A stretch of 64,000 nucleotides of DNA, from contig PLUL01000006.1 in the NCBI GenBank assembly GCA_003164895.1, forward strand, positions 1 through 64,000, read 5' to 3'. The notes under the pieces were generated by a model. The model did no database searches. It had not been told where the DNA came from and saw only the letters and a list, made by a program, of their open reading frames with translations. This stretch comes from Bacteroidota bacterium. GTDB taxonomy: Bacteria > Bacteroidota > Bacteroidia > Palsa-948. The position numbers were made by a program, and so were the translations under genes. Within the stretch, counting starts at the first letter, position 1; each line of letters starts with the position of its first letter. Shown piece after piece: positions 1 to 6,884 of the stretch.

Positions 1-315
1 TGAATTATGAAAGAGGTCTAATAAACTTGTTTGTGCATCAAGTATTTTTCCTGAAACCATTTGTTCGATGGAAGCAGTATCGGTGATGAGAAAAAATATG
101 CTGCTTGTAAATGAAGTTGTTCCAAAAGAATATTTCACATCTGCCATCACAACAGACCACGCATATCCCGCAGCAGGTGCTGCAAGTTCAGGAATATCTA
201 TAGGAATGCTGTTGCCATTTCTTATTTGATTTGCAGAGATAATTATTCTGAAAGATGTGAATCCGCAGTTGCAAGAGCAAAAGAGGAAGTTGAGCATTTG
301 ACGAAGGGTTTTCAT
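1..315 (-). CDS. Hypothetical protein, 3' end outside the window
   Basis: An open frame of 105 codons runs from an ATG at 313-315 to the window edge without a stop. The readable part after about residue 28 (IIISANQIRNGNSIPIDIPE, then a Pro/Ala-Gly-rich turn and WSVVMADVKYSFG) looks like a small beta-rich domain. I do not recognise a named family. The first 25 residues are Cys- and Phe-rich and fit a signal peptide poorly, so the true start may be further inside. It lies downstream of the split gene at 394-1230 on the same strand, separated by a palindromic repeat. That it is a gene is fairly likely; its function is unknown. Confidence 0.5.
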   Translation of the reverse strand, partial: MKTLRQMLNFLFCSCNCGFTSFRIIISANQIRNGNSIPIDIPELAAPAAGYAWSVVMADVKYSFGTTSFTSSIFFLITDTASIEQMVSGKILDAQTSLLDLFHNS

Positions 316-330
316 TGGAATTGTTTTTTG

Positions 331-380
331 ACCTCATCCCCGTCCCTTCTCCTTAAGGAGAAGGGAGTGAGGGTTGAGGT
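331..380. repeat. Palindromic REP-like element
   Basis: A perfect 22-nt palindrome at 344-365 (CCCTTCTCC, TTAA at the centre, GGAGAAGGG) is flanked by ACCTCA on the left and TGAGG/GAGGT on the right, so the full 50 nt can fold into one hairpin. A degenerate copy of the left arm lies at 57323-57352. Elements of this look are scattered between genes in many Bacteroidota genomes. No open frame crosses it. Confidence 0.75.
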
Positions 381-393
381 GGACTATGGGGTT

Positions 394-1230
394 TTATATT
401 CTTATTGTTTGCATTTCGTTCCAGTCCCCTGCAAGTTCAGGATGTTTGCTGTTGAACCAGCGGCTCCACGCACATAACCACTTGTCGGAATTTGCGGTGC
501 CGAAATTAAATTGATGTGTTGCTCCGCTGTAGAACTCCTGCTTTGCGCCGTCATCCGGATTTTGAGGAACAGGTGCGGGAAGTGGAGCAGGAAGCGATGC
601 TGCGGCAGTGGAGGATACATTTGCAGTTCGTGCAGCATTTGCATTTATTGCAGCAGCGGTGCGTGCGGCAATTGTTTTTGGATTATCATCCATAATTATG
701 TATGCATATTGCACGCCATCTTAACCTGCTACAAGCGAAGCACGTTTGCTTACGTGGTCATTGCGCGAGGTAGCTTTCATGCTTCCTAAAAGTCCGCTTT
801 TCCATCCGGTGATGCACAGGTCGGCAATTTTAGTATGCGTCTTGCTTGGATGTGGGCGGTTAACATTCAGCACCAGATTAAAAATGTTTTCCTCATCCGC
901 AGATGCGTTGGGGCTGGCGGCAATAATACTTAACAGCGGATTTGCAAAGGCGCGGAAATCCTTAATGAACTGTTTTGCTTTTAGTTTCACTGGCTTTGTA
1001 CTTGTTGCAGGGTTGCTGTACTGAGCAAATAATCCGGTATTAACCGTATCCCAAAACAGTCGTTTGTTATGCCAGTCGCTGGCGTTGGTACTGCTTAGTC
1101 CCAAAAACTGCCAGTAGGGATTACCGCTTGTGGGCTCAATTGCCTGTAGTCTGTCATCACTCGTGGTGATGTAGGGATCGCATTTTTTGGGGCTTACTGC
1201 AATTCGAAGACCTTTCTTTGTGTTTGTCAT
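394..1230 (-). pseudogene. Bacteroidota hypothetical protein interrupted by an in-frame TAA
   Basis: Reading from the ATG at 1230, the frame gives 169 residues (MTNTKKGLRIAVSPKKCDPY...), meets TAA at 721-723, and continues in the same frame for another 109 codons to a stop at 394. The downstream part could restart at a GTG at 714. The two halves read as one protein of about 278 residues. The N-terminal half has SNPATSTKPVK and a conserved-looking NPLLSIIAASPNA segment. The C-terminal half has an Ala/Pro-rich linker and ends with SRWFNSKHPELAGDW, typical of small Bacteroidota proteins of unknown function. The likeliest explanation is a single-base nonsense mutation or a sequencing error. Programmed readthrough is possible but unsupported. 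The 21-bp array at 1349-1558 lies just upstream. Confidence 0.6.
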
Positions 1231-1348
1231 TTTGTTTTGTTTTTAGTGAATATGTAATTTTTAGTAAGTGAAATATTCTGAATGATAAGCGGGATAAAAA
1301 AACTCACCATTGTCACATACCATTTAAATGGGTGTAACAAGAAATCTG

Positions 1349-1558
1349 ATCATTGAAACGTACCCTTTCATCGTTTCAATAAAAGATATGATCATTGAAA
1401 TATTTTTACTGACGATTGCAATAAAATATTTAATGATTGAACTGTTTTCTTTCATCCATGAAATAAAAAATCGCACAATTGAAAGATGGATTCCAATCAT
1501 TGAAATGGCAGCACCCATTATTGAAATATTATTTCCAATCACCTCTTTTTTTTTCATC
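1349..1558. repeat. 21-bp phased tandem array 1
   Basis: Ten consecutive 21-bp units start at 1349, 1370, 1391, 1412, 1433, 1454, 1475, 1496, 1517 and 1538, with no register slip. The first 10 bp are semi-conserved (consensus ATCATTGAAA) and the next 11 bp are variable and AT-rich. The last unit is decayed. Because 21 is a multiple of three, both strands stay open and would encode seven-residue repeats; a minus-strand frame of 85 codons (ATG at 1581, stop at 1324) exists but has no recognisable domain. I read this as DNA structure or a multi-site operator rather than a gene. It sits upstream of the split gene at 1230 and downstream of the LytTR gene. Confidence 0.85.
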
Positions 1559-1673
1559 ACTATGTTTTTCTCTGTTTTCATCTTGTGTTCTTTTTGAGTT
1601 ATCAGTTTTCCTATTCTGTTCTGTTGCTGTTTCTGGCATAATAACTCAAGGAGGAAAACAGATGTTGCATGGG

Positions 1674-1730
1674 TTCTCACGGGCGAAGGTTTTTTCTCAC
1701 GAGCAGATGAAATTTCTCACTGGCGAGGGT
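1674..1730. repeat. Three 20-bp direct repeats beside the LytTR gene
   Basis: TTCTCAC recurs at 1674, 1694 and 1714, an exact 20-bp step. Each is followed by a related G-rich part (GGGCGAAGG, GAGCAGATG, TGGCGAGGG). The third copy runs into the stop codon of the LytTR gene. Its period differs by one base from the neighbouring 21-bp array. Confidence 0.6.
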
Positions 1731-2116
1731 CAGGCGGCGGAAGATGAAACGCCTTTATTTTTTTCGTCAACAAACTTTTTCACCCGCACATATCCTGCGG
1801 CATTGAGTTGAATGATTTCGTTGTTGCTCAGCTTTGCCTGATGCCATGCGTAACCAATAACTTCATCCAGCTTGATGAGGTAATAGCGGTGCACACGCAC
1901 AAAAAGCATAAGCGAGTCAAATTTTTTTTGAAAGATATTGAGGCGGTAGGAGTATTCTATTATTTCACCGTCCTTGAAATGAATGCAGCACTTTTTCCCG
2001 CAGGATTTTACATACAACACGTCTTCAGCCAGTCGGCTGATGGATAAACCCTTCTTTTTAAATGCAGCGCAAAGCACATGGAAGTTATTTTTATTTGCGC
2101 GTAGAGGTATTATCAT
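1730..2116 (-). CDS. Stand-alone LytTR DNA-binding protein
   Basis: A protein of 128 residues consisting almost only of a LytTR domain. A lead-in strand and a DVLYVKSCGKKCCIHFKDGEIIEYSYRL-type core are followed by the hallmark FVRVHRYYLIKLDEVIGY segment near residues 72-89. LytTR domains bind DNA with beta-strand loops and usually recognise two 9-bp direct repeats about 21 bp apart. No receiver or membrane domain precedes it, so signal input is not visible. ATG at 2116 is the first in-frame start. It is divergent from the secreted protein at 2408 and adjacent to two repeat arrays (20-bp and 21-bp). That neighbourhood makes a role in reading those arrays a reasonable but untested inference. 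Confidence 0.85.
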   Translation of the reverse strand: MIIPLRANKNNFHVLCAAFKKKGLSISRLAEDVLYVKSCGKKCCIHFKDGEIIEYSYRLNIFQKKFDSLMLFVRVHRYYLIKLDEVIGYAWHQAKLSNNEIIQLNAAGYVRVKKFVDEKNKGVSSSAA

Positions 2117-2351
2117 GATGGCGTTTTTTACTTGTAACGTAAATGCAGAAAAAATGTTTCCGTATTAAAATGGTTGTAAAATTTTTTAAGTAAAATGCCG
2201 TCCGAAAACTCTTTCCATTCAGGAAGTGAGGAAGGCGAAACTGACGAATGTTTGTTCTTAACAATCTTTTTTCGAATATTTATTCAAACACAGAAGAAAT
2301 AAATTGTTATCTAAATATTTTTTTAATGATATTTTATTGCAAAATTCAACC

Positions 2352-2380
2352 TTTGGATTACCCAATTATTGGTACATTTG
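2352..2380 (+). promoter_or_regulatory. Bacteroidota promoter (TTTG / TACATTTG)
   Basis: TTTG at 2352-2355 and TACATTTG at 2373-2380 are separated by 17 nt, matching the -33/-7 pattern of Bacteroidota housekeeping promoters. Transcription would start near 2387, which fixes the start of the next gene at the ATG at 2408 rather than an earlier TTG at 2369 inside the promoter. Confidence 0.65.
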
Positions 2381-2407
2381 CCTCTAATTAAAATTTTTAT
2401 TAGTACT

Positions 2408-2986
2408 ATGTTTTTACGATGGCTTATAATCGTTTTATTTTTTAGTTGTAACCAAAGCACCTTTTCTCAATCGGTGCGAGTAATGGTATATGGGGGAGGC
2501 AATATAAATTTTGTTTTTAATTCGATTGCTGAATTTCAATCTGGGGTTACGCTTACCAATTGGACTGTGATAGGAATCGGGGTGACAGAACCCGTAGCTG
2601 GTGGGCATACCGGATGGACACTTAGCGTAAGTGCGGAAGACGCTGATGGGGATGGATTTCTTACCGGTACTGTTCCGGCAAATAAAATACCTTTTGCTGA
2701 TCTTCAGGTAAGGGCAACTCCTTTGGATCTTTGTGTGCCTTGTAATTTTTTAGGTTCTCCATTTGTGAATTTGACCTCTTTCGCGGGAGGACCTACTGTC
2801 ATAGTAAACAGCACCAGCGATCCTGCTTGTCCCTGTCCGGTTCCAGGTAAAGTTACCAATCTTGTTCCTGCTTCGACCCGTATTTATGTTTCATACCGAT
2901 GCGGAGTTTCTCCACTGGGTGGGATGATGGGAAAACCTGCGGATTTTTATTCTGACAATCTTTGGTTTGATTTATCAATGTTTTGA
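2408..2986 (+). CDS. Secreted beta-rich protein, possible surface subunit
   Basis: A 192-residue protein that starts with a signal peptide (MFLRWLIIVLFFSCNQSTFSQS). The mature part is beta-rich and Gly/Thr/Val-rich. It contains GWTLSVSAEDADGDG, four cysteines in short pairs (LCVPC, PACPCP), and ends TRIYVSYRCG...SDNLWFDLSMF. The W-x-L strand and final aromatic strand recall pilin-like or WxL-like surface subunits, but I cannot assign a family. ATG at 2408 was chosen because the upstream promoter overlaps any earlier start. The gene lies 185 bp before the 1195-residue outer-membrane protein on the same strand, so it may be its client or partner. Confidence 0.6.
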   Translation: MFLRWLIIVLFFSCNQSTFSQSVRVMVYGGGNINFVFNSIAEFQSGVTLTNWTVIGIGVTEPVAGGHTGWTLSVSAEDADGDGFLTGTVPANKIPFADLQVRATPLDLCVPCNFLGSPFVNLTSFAGGPTVIVNSTSDPACPCPVPGKVTNLVPASTRIYVSYRCGVSPLGGMMGKPADFYSDNLWFDLSMF

Positions 2987-3171
2987 GTTTTATTTATGGA
3001 ATTGAAGATACTTAAATTTTAGGTTTAAGTTTTAGGATATAACTATTTTGAATTATTTAACTTTGGAAAGTTGATAAGTGAGTTATAAAACAACTAAATA
3101 TTTATTATTACTTCATACTTTAGTCAGAAATCACTAAACTTAATAGCACGGGAAAGAAGTATTTTATTTAT

Positions 3172-6100
3172 ATGAAAAAATTTTCGTTTTATATTATATG
3201 TGTTTTATTTTTAGTTTTTAATTTTCAAGTTGCAAATTCTTTCTCGCAAACAGTTCCTGATTCTGCTGTAAGTGAGTCAAATAAAAATTTAGTAGGTAAA
3301 GACAGTATTTTAAAGCCATTACCAACACTTGATACTTCTAGAAAAAATTCTACTGTTCAGTTATTATCTCCTCTTACATCGGATAGCGTTGAAAAGTTTT
3401 TTTCCGATACTGCTAAATCAGCTAAGAAGGCAATTCCCATTGTGGATACTTCTAAAACAACCCTTCATAAACCCTCAATACCTTCTGCTGTTGTGTCTTT
3501 AGAATTTGTTAAGGAAAAAACTGAACATAGCCCTGATTCAACTTATTTTAATATTTTAAAGGTAATTAATAAGAATGGTAGCCCTGTGCAAGGGGTTGTA
3601 AGAATTTCAGTTCCTTTGGGATGGAGATTAATTTCGAGCGAAGAAACTACGGTAAATATTGCTTCTGGAAGTACAGAATATATTCCTATTCGAGTTTCGA
3701 TGGATCGCAAAGCGATTGGTGGAACTTCATACATTATTAACGCCTCACTTGTATCCAGTCGTTCGCTTTATCACGATAAAAATCAGTTCTCAATCAGTAA
3801 GTCTTGTTATGTTACTATTCCTAAAAATAGTTCATGGAATTTTTATGCTTTGCAGCGCACCACATATTTTGACCGTTATTCTGAATATACACCTCTTAAA
3901 TTAAAATTAATTAATAGGGGAACTGGTATTGAAATAGTGAAGTTGCAATTTGAAATGGGGAGTTCACTTGAAATGTATGGTGCATTAGGGCATATACACT
4001 TTACCTCTATTGAATTAAGACCACATCATGACACCATTGTTTCTTTCCCTATAAAATATTTACCAATTAATCAACCTGAATTGTGGAATAGAGATTTCCA
4101 AAGATTAATAGTGCATATAACCGCTACGGTAGATAGTACTGTTAAAAAAACATCGGTGAATTTTAAATATCTTGAAAGTGCATTTCATAACGATTTAGAA
4201 GAAAAAATTACACCACTCAGCATTGAAGCTCAAATACAAAACATTCTTTCAGATGCCAGCCCAACTTTGCTCCTTGCCGGATATGGAACGGTACTATTTA
4301 AAAATAATGATGTGTTTGATTACGATATGAGATTTTATAATATTCCTTTTACTCAAAATGCAAACTCACAACCAATTGATTATTTATGGAGGCAAACCCA
4401 CATGCTTGCCGGATATACTTCAGGTAATTGGGCTGCGAAAATTGGTGATATCAACGCCTATAGTTCTGGTTTTTTTGGTATTATGGGTCGTGGTATAGGT
4501 GGGGAGTATAAACTAAACGCCACCAATACAATTGGAGGAGTATTTACTGCTGCTTTAGGGTCTCCCATATATAGCGGAACTGTATTTCATCAAATTAGAT
4601 TGCCGAAATCTATGCTATTAAGATCTGCTTTAAGTATAGTGAACGATAATTATAATAAACTAAATACTTACGGTGCATCAGCTCAACTGAATTGTCCACT
4701 ATTAAATGGACAATACATTACAGTATTAGTTGGTGCAGCAGCTACTCAGCACAATTACAATAACCAAACTTTTCTTGAACCAAATGGTACCCCAATAATA
4801 ACCAATGACCCGGGAGTAACTCGTTTGGGTTTTGCTTCAAGAATTGGATATTCCTTAAATCAAAAAAAAATATCTGCGTCTGTTAATGTGGATATGGCAA
4901 CTAGAAACTATTACCAATCCTATAGCGGTAAACTCAACATCACCGCCAGCGGGCAGTATATCCTAAATAAAAAATATTATTTACTTGGTACAGCTGTGTT
5001 TTTCATGCAAGATCCCCGTATCTATAATAGAGGAATTCTGAATCCTGAAAATAAGTTTTTGTCCGGTATGTATAGAGTAGAAGCAGCCGGAAAAATGACA
5101 AATAAGATAACACTTTTTGCCGGACCAATGGTGGAAACTTTTTCTTATTCTGCACTTAAGGTAAATCCACTTCACGGCGATACTTTTTATACTCATTTCA
5201 ATACTATTTCACCAAAACTATCTTTGCGATGCAATTACAAAAATAACCTTTCTGGTTTCATTACTCCTTATGTGCAGGTTGGCTATACATTTATTACTCG
5301 CGCTGAAGATTCTACAATTATTCCTCCTACACCTTTTGTTCCAAAGCCAGTCTTTTTTAATGCAAAAGCCGGTCTTAATATTATGCAAGGCAATTGGGGA
5401 TTAAATATATTTTACTACATGGGTCCATATAGTTTACCTACCCAGAGTGACTATTATTATTTTGGAACTTACACTAACTCGATGCGCATAATGCCATTTT
5501 TTCAAAAATATTATTTTAATAAAACCTTATTGCTTAGCTCATATGATTCCTATTTCTTCGATGCATCTAACAACAATCAGCAAATATCAATCAATTTACG
5601 TTTACAATTCTCATTAGGCCGCGACTGGAAATTTTTTATTGACAATAATCTTTATACATCAAGCAATATAAGTTCAGAGGGAGCGCAAACCTATGCGAGA
5701 ACTTATTTCATGAGTATTGGCATCAAAAAAACATTTGATATACCACAACCTTTAGTTAAATACTATACCCTGAAAATTGTTTGTTTTAAAGATATTAATG
5801 GCAATCACAGAAAAGATGAGAATGAACAAGGGATTTCAGATATTGTTATTACTATGGATAAGCAAGGAAGAATGGATACCATTAAACAAAAATATATTTT
5901 GGATCCGGGTCAGTTTGCTACTGCGGAAATGGTAACAGATAATTTCGGACAAGTAGTTTATTATCATATTCCCCAAGGAGAATTAAATATTAATATTTTT
6001 CCTTTGCAAAATCTGAGAGATGTTTTTATTCTTAATGGTCAGAAACAAACAATAACAATCACGCACGACACAACTTATTATATTCCTTTTGTCGAAAGTT

Positions 6101-6759
6101 TTAGAGTAAAAGGCAAGGTTATTTTAAATCGTGATGAATTTTCTCCCGTTGGTTCAGTTTCCCTTGCGAATATAAGGGTTACAGCAACAGATTCTCTGGG
6201 TAATAGTTTTCCTGCGCTTACCAACGCAGATGGCAGTTATATACTTTATGTTCCTGAGTCAGGAGATTACAGAGTAACAATCAATAATGTTTTGGGTGAT
6301 AAGTTTATTTTGCAGGATCCGGAATTTACGGTTAGCTTTGATGGATTAAAAGAGTTTGAAGTGGATTTTATTTTTAATGAGAAAAAACGCCAAATAAATA
6401 TTAATAATTTATCTACTCAACCTGCAAATACTTCAGGAGATTCACATCCTCTTTCGGCAAGTTCTGCAAATACCAAAGATACAACCTCATTAGTAAAATC
6501 TCCGCCATCGGAAGGTATGACTTATAGGATTCAAATTGCATCTAGTCCAACCAGATTATCTAAGGTTCAACGAGCAAAAATGTTTAAAGGAGTTGAGAAA
6601 GTGAAAGAATACATTGAAGGTGGAGTTTATAAATATACTGCAGGGGAATTTTCAACATTTGAATTTGAAAATGCTACAGATTATAAAGATAAACTTCGCG
6701 CAAAGGGATTCAAGGATGCTTTTGTAGTTTTCTTTAAGAAAAATAAGAGAGTCAAATAG
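3172..6759 (+). CDS. Large outer-membrane protein: Ig-like domains, beta-barrel, SdrD-like, regulatory and SPOR domains
   Basis: A protein of 1195 residues. A signal peptide (1-26) and a Ser/Thr/Lys linker (27-105) are followed by a NEW3/Ig-like domain (about 107-185) and a second Ig-like domain (190-335). Next comes a long aromatic beta-strand region (about 350-850) with GDINAYSSGFFGIMGRGIGG, typical of a large outer-membrane barrel. An SdrD-B-like module follows (about 868-950, FKDINGNHRKDENEQGISDI), then a carboxypeptidase-regulatory-like fold (about 976-1065) and a C-terminal SPOR-like domain (about 1116-1190, YRIQIASS... to DAFVVFF). SPOR domains bind denuded peptidoglycan. The order of chaperone-like Ig domains, barrel and small plug-like beta domains resembles fimbrial ushers, so export or assembly of the upstream protein is an attractive inference; I see no diagnostic usher motif. 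A TAACTTTG box lies at 3058-3065. Confidence 0.6.
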   Translation: MKKFSFYIICVLFLVFNFQVANSFSQTVPDSAVSESNKNLVGKDSILKPLPTLDTSRKNSTVQLLSPLTSDSVEKFFSDTAKSAKKAIPIVDTSKTTLHKPSIPSAVVSLEFVKEKTEHSPDSTYFNILKVINKNGSPVQGVVRISVPLGWRLISSEETTVNIASGSTEYIPIRVSMDRKAIGGTSYIINASLVSSRSLYHDKNQFSISKSCYVTIPKNSSWNFYALQRTTYFDRYSEYTPLKLKLINRGTGIEIVKLQFEMGSSLEMYGALGHIHFTSIELRPHHDTIVSFPIKYLPINQPELWNRDFQRLIVHITATVDSTVKKTSVNFKYLESAFHNDLEEKITPLSIEAQIQNILSDASPTLLLAGYGTVLFKNNDVFDYDMRFYNIPFTQNANSQPIDYLWRQTHMLAGYTSGNWAAKIGDINAYSSGFFGIMGRGIGGEYKLNATNTIGGVFTAALGSPIYSGTVFHQIRLPKSMLLRSALSIVNDNYNKLNTYGASAQLNCPLLNGQYITVLVGAAATQHNYNNQTFLEPNGTPIITNDPGVTRLGFASRIGYSLNQKKISASVNVDMATRNYYQSYSGKLNITASGQYILNKKYYLLGTAVFFMQDPRIYNRGILNPENKFLSGMYRVEAAGKMTNKITLFAGPMVETFSYSALKVNPLHGDTFYTHFNTISPKLSLRCNYKNNLSGFITPYVQVGYTFITRAEDSTIIPPTPFVPKPVFFNAKAGLNIMQGNWGLNIFYYMGPYSLPTQSDYYYFGTYTNSMRIMPFFQKYYFNKTLLLSSYDSYFFDASNNNQQISINLRLQFSLGRDWKFFIDNNLYTSSNISSEGAQTYARTYFMSIGIKKTFDIPQPLVKYYTLKIVCFKDINGNHRKDENEQGISDIVITMDKQGRMDTIKQKYILDPGQFATAEMVTDNFGQVVYYHIPQGELNINIFPLQNLRDVFILNGQKQTITITHDTTYYIPFVESFRVKGKVILNRDEFSPVGSVSLANIRVTATDSLGNSFPALTNADGSYILYVPESGDYRVTINNVLGDKFILQDPEFTVSFDGLKEFEVDFIFNEKKRQININNLSTQPANTSGDSHPLSASSANTKDTTSLVKSPPSEGMTYRIQIASSPTRLSKVQRAKMFKGVEKVKEYIEGGVYKYTAGEFSTFEFENATDYKDKLRAKGFKDAFVVFFKKNKRVK

Positions 6760-6856
6760 ATTTATATATTTTTTCTTGTTAAGGTTTTTATTCCCCATCA
6801 ACATTCCTTCGTTGAAAAGATAATAGTTTGGCTCAGTCATTGGCTTAGCACTTTTC

Positions 6857-6864
6857 TACATTTG
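6857..6864 (+). promoter_or_regulatory. -7 box TACATTTG
   Basis: TACATTTG lies 20 nt before the ATG at 6885. The nearest upstream TTTG (6827-6830) is 26 nt away, longer than usual, so only the -7 element is convincing. Confidence 0.45.
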
Positions 6865-6884
6865 TTTTCCTCTATAAGTTACGA

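Noticed and set aside
1349-1558. CRISPR-like array
   Set aside because: The repeated part is only about 10 bp and the variable part 11 bp, far shorter than CRISPR repeats and spacers, and there are no cas genes.
1324-1581. Minus-strand gene of 85 residues with seven-residue repeats
   Set aside because: The open frame follows from the 21-bp period; the peptide has no known domain. Kept only as a note in the array entry.
2133-2141. LytTR half-site (TACGTTACA on the minus strand) upstream of the LytTR gene
   Set aside because: It matches the core well, but no second half-site is found 21 bp away, so an operator cannot be claimed.
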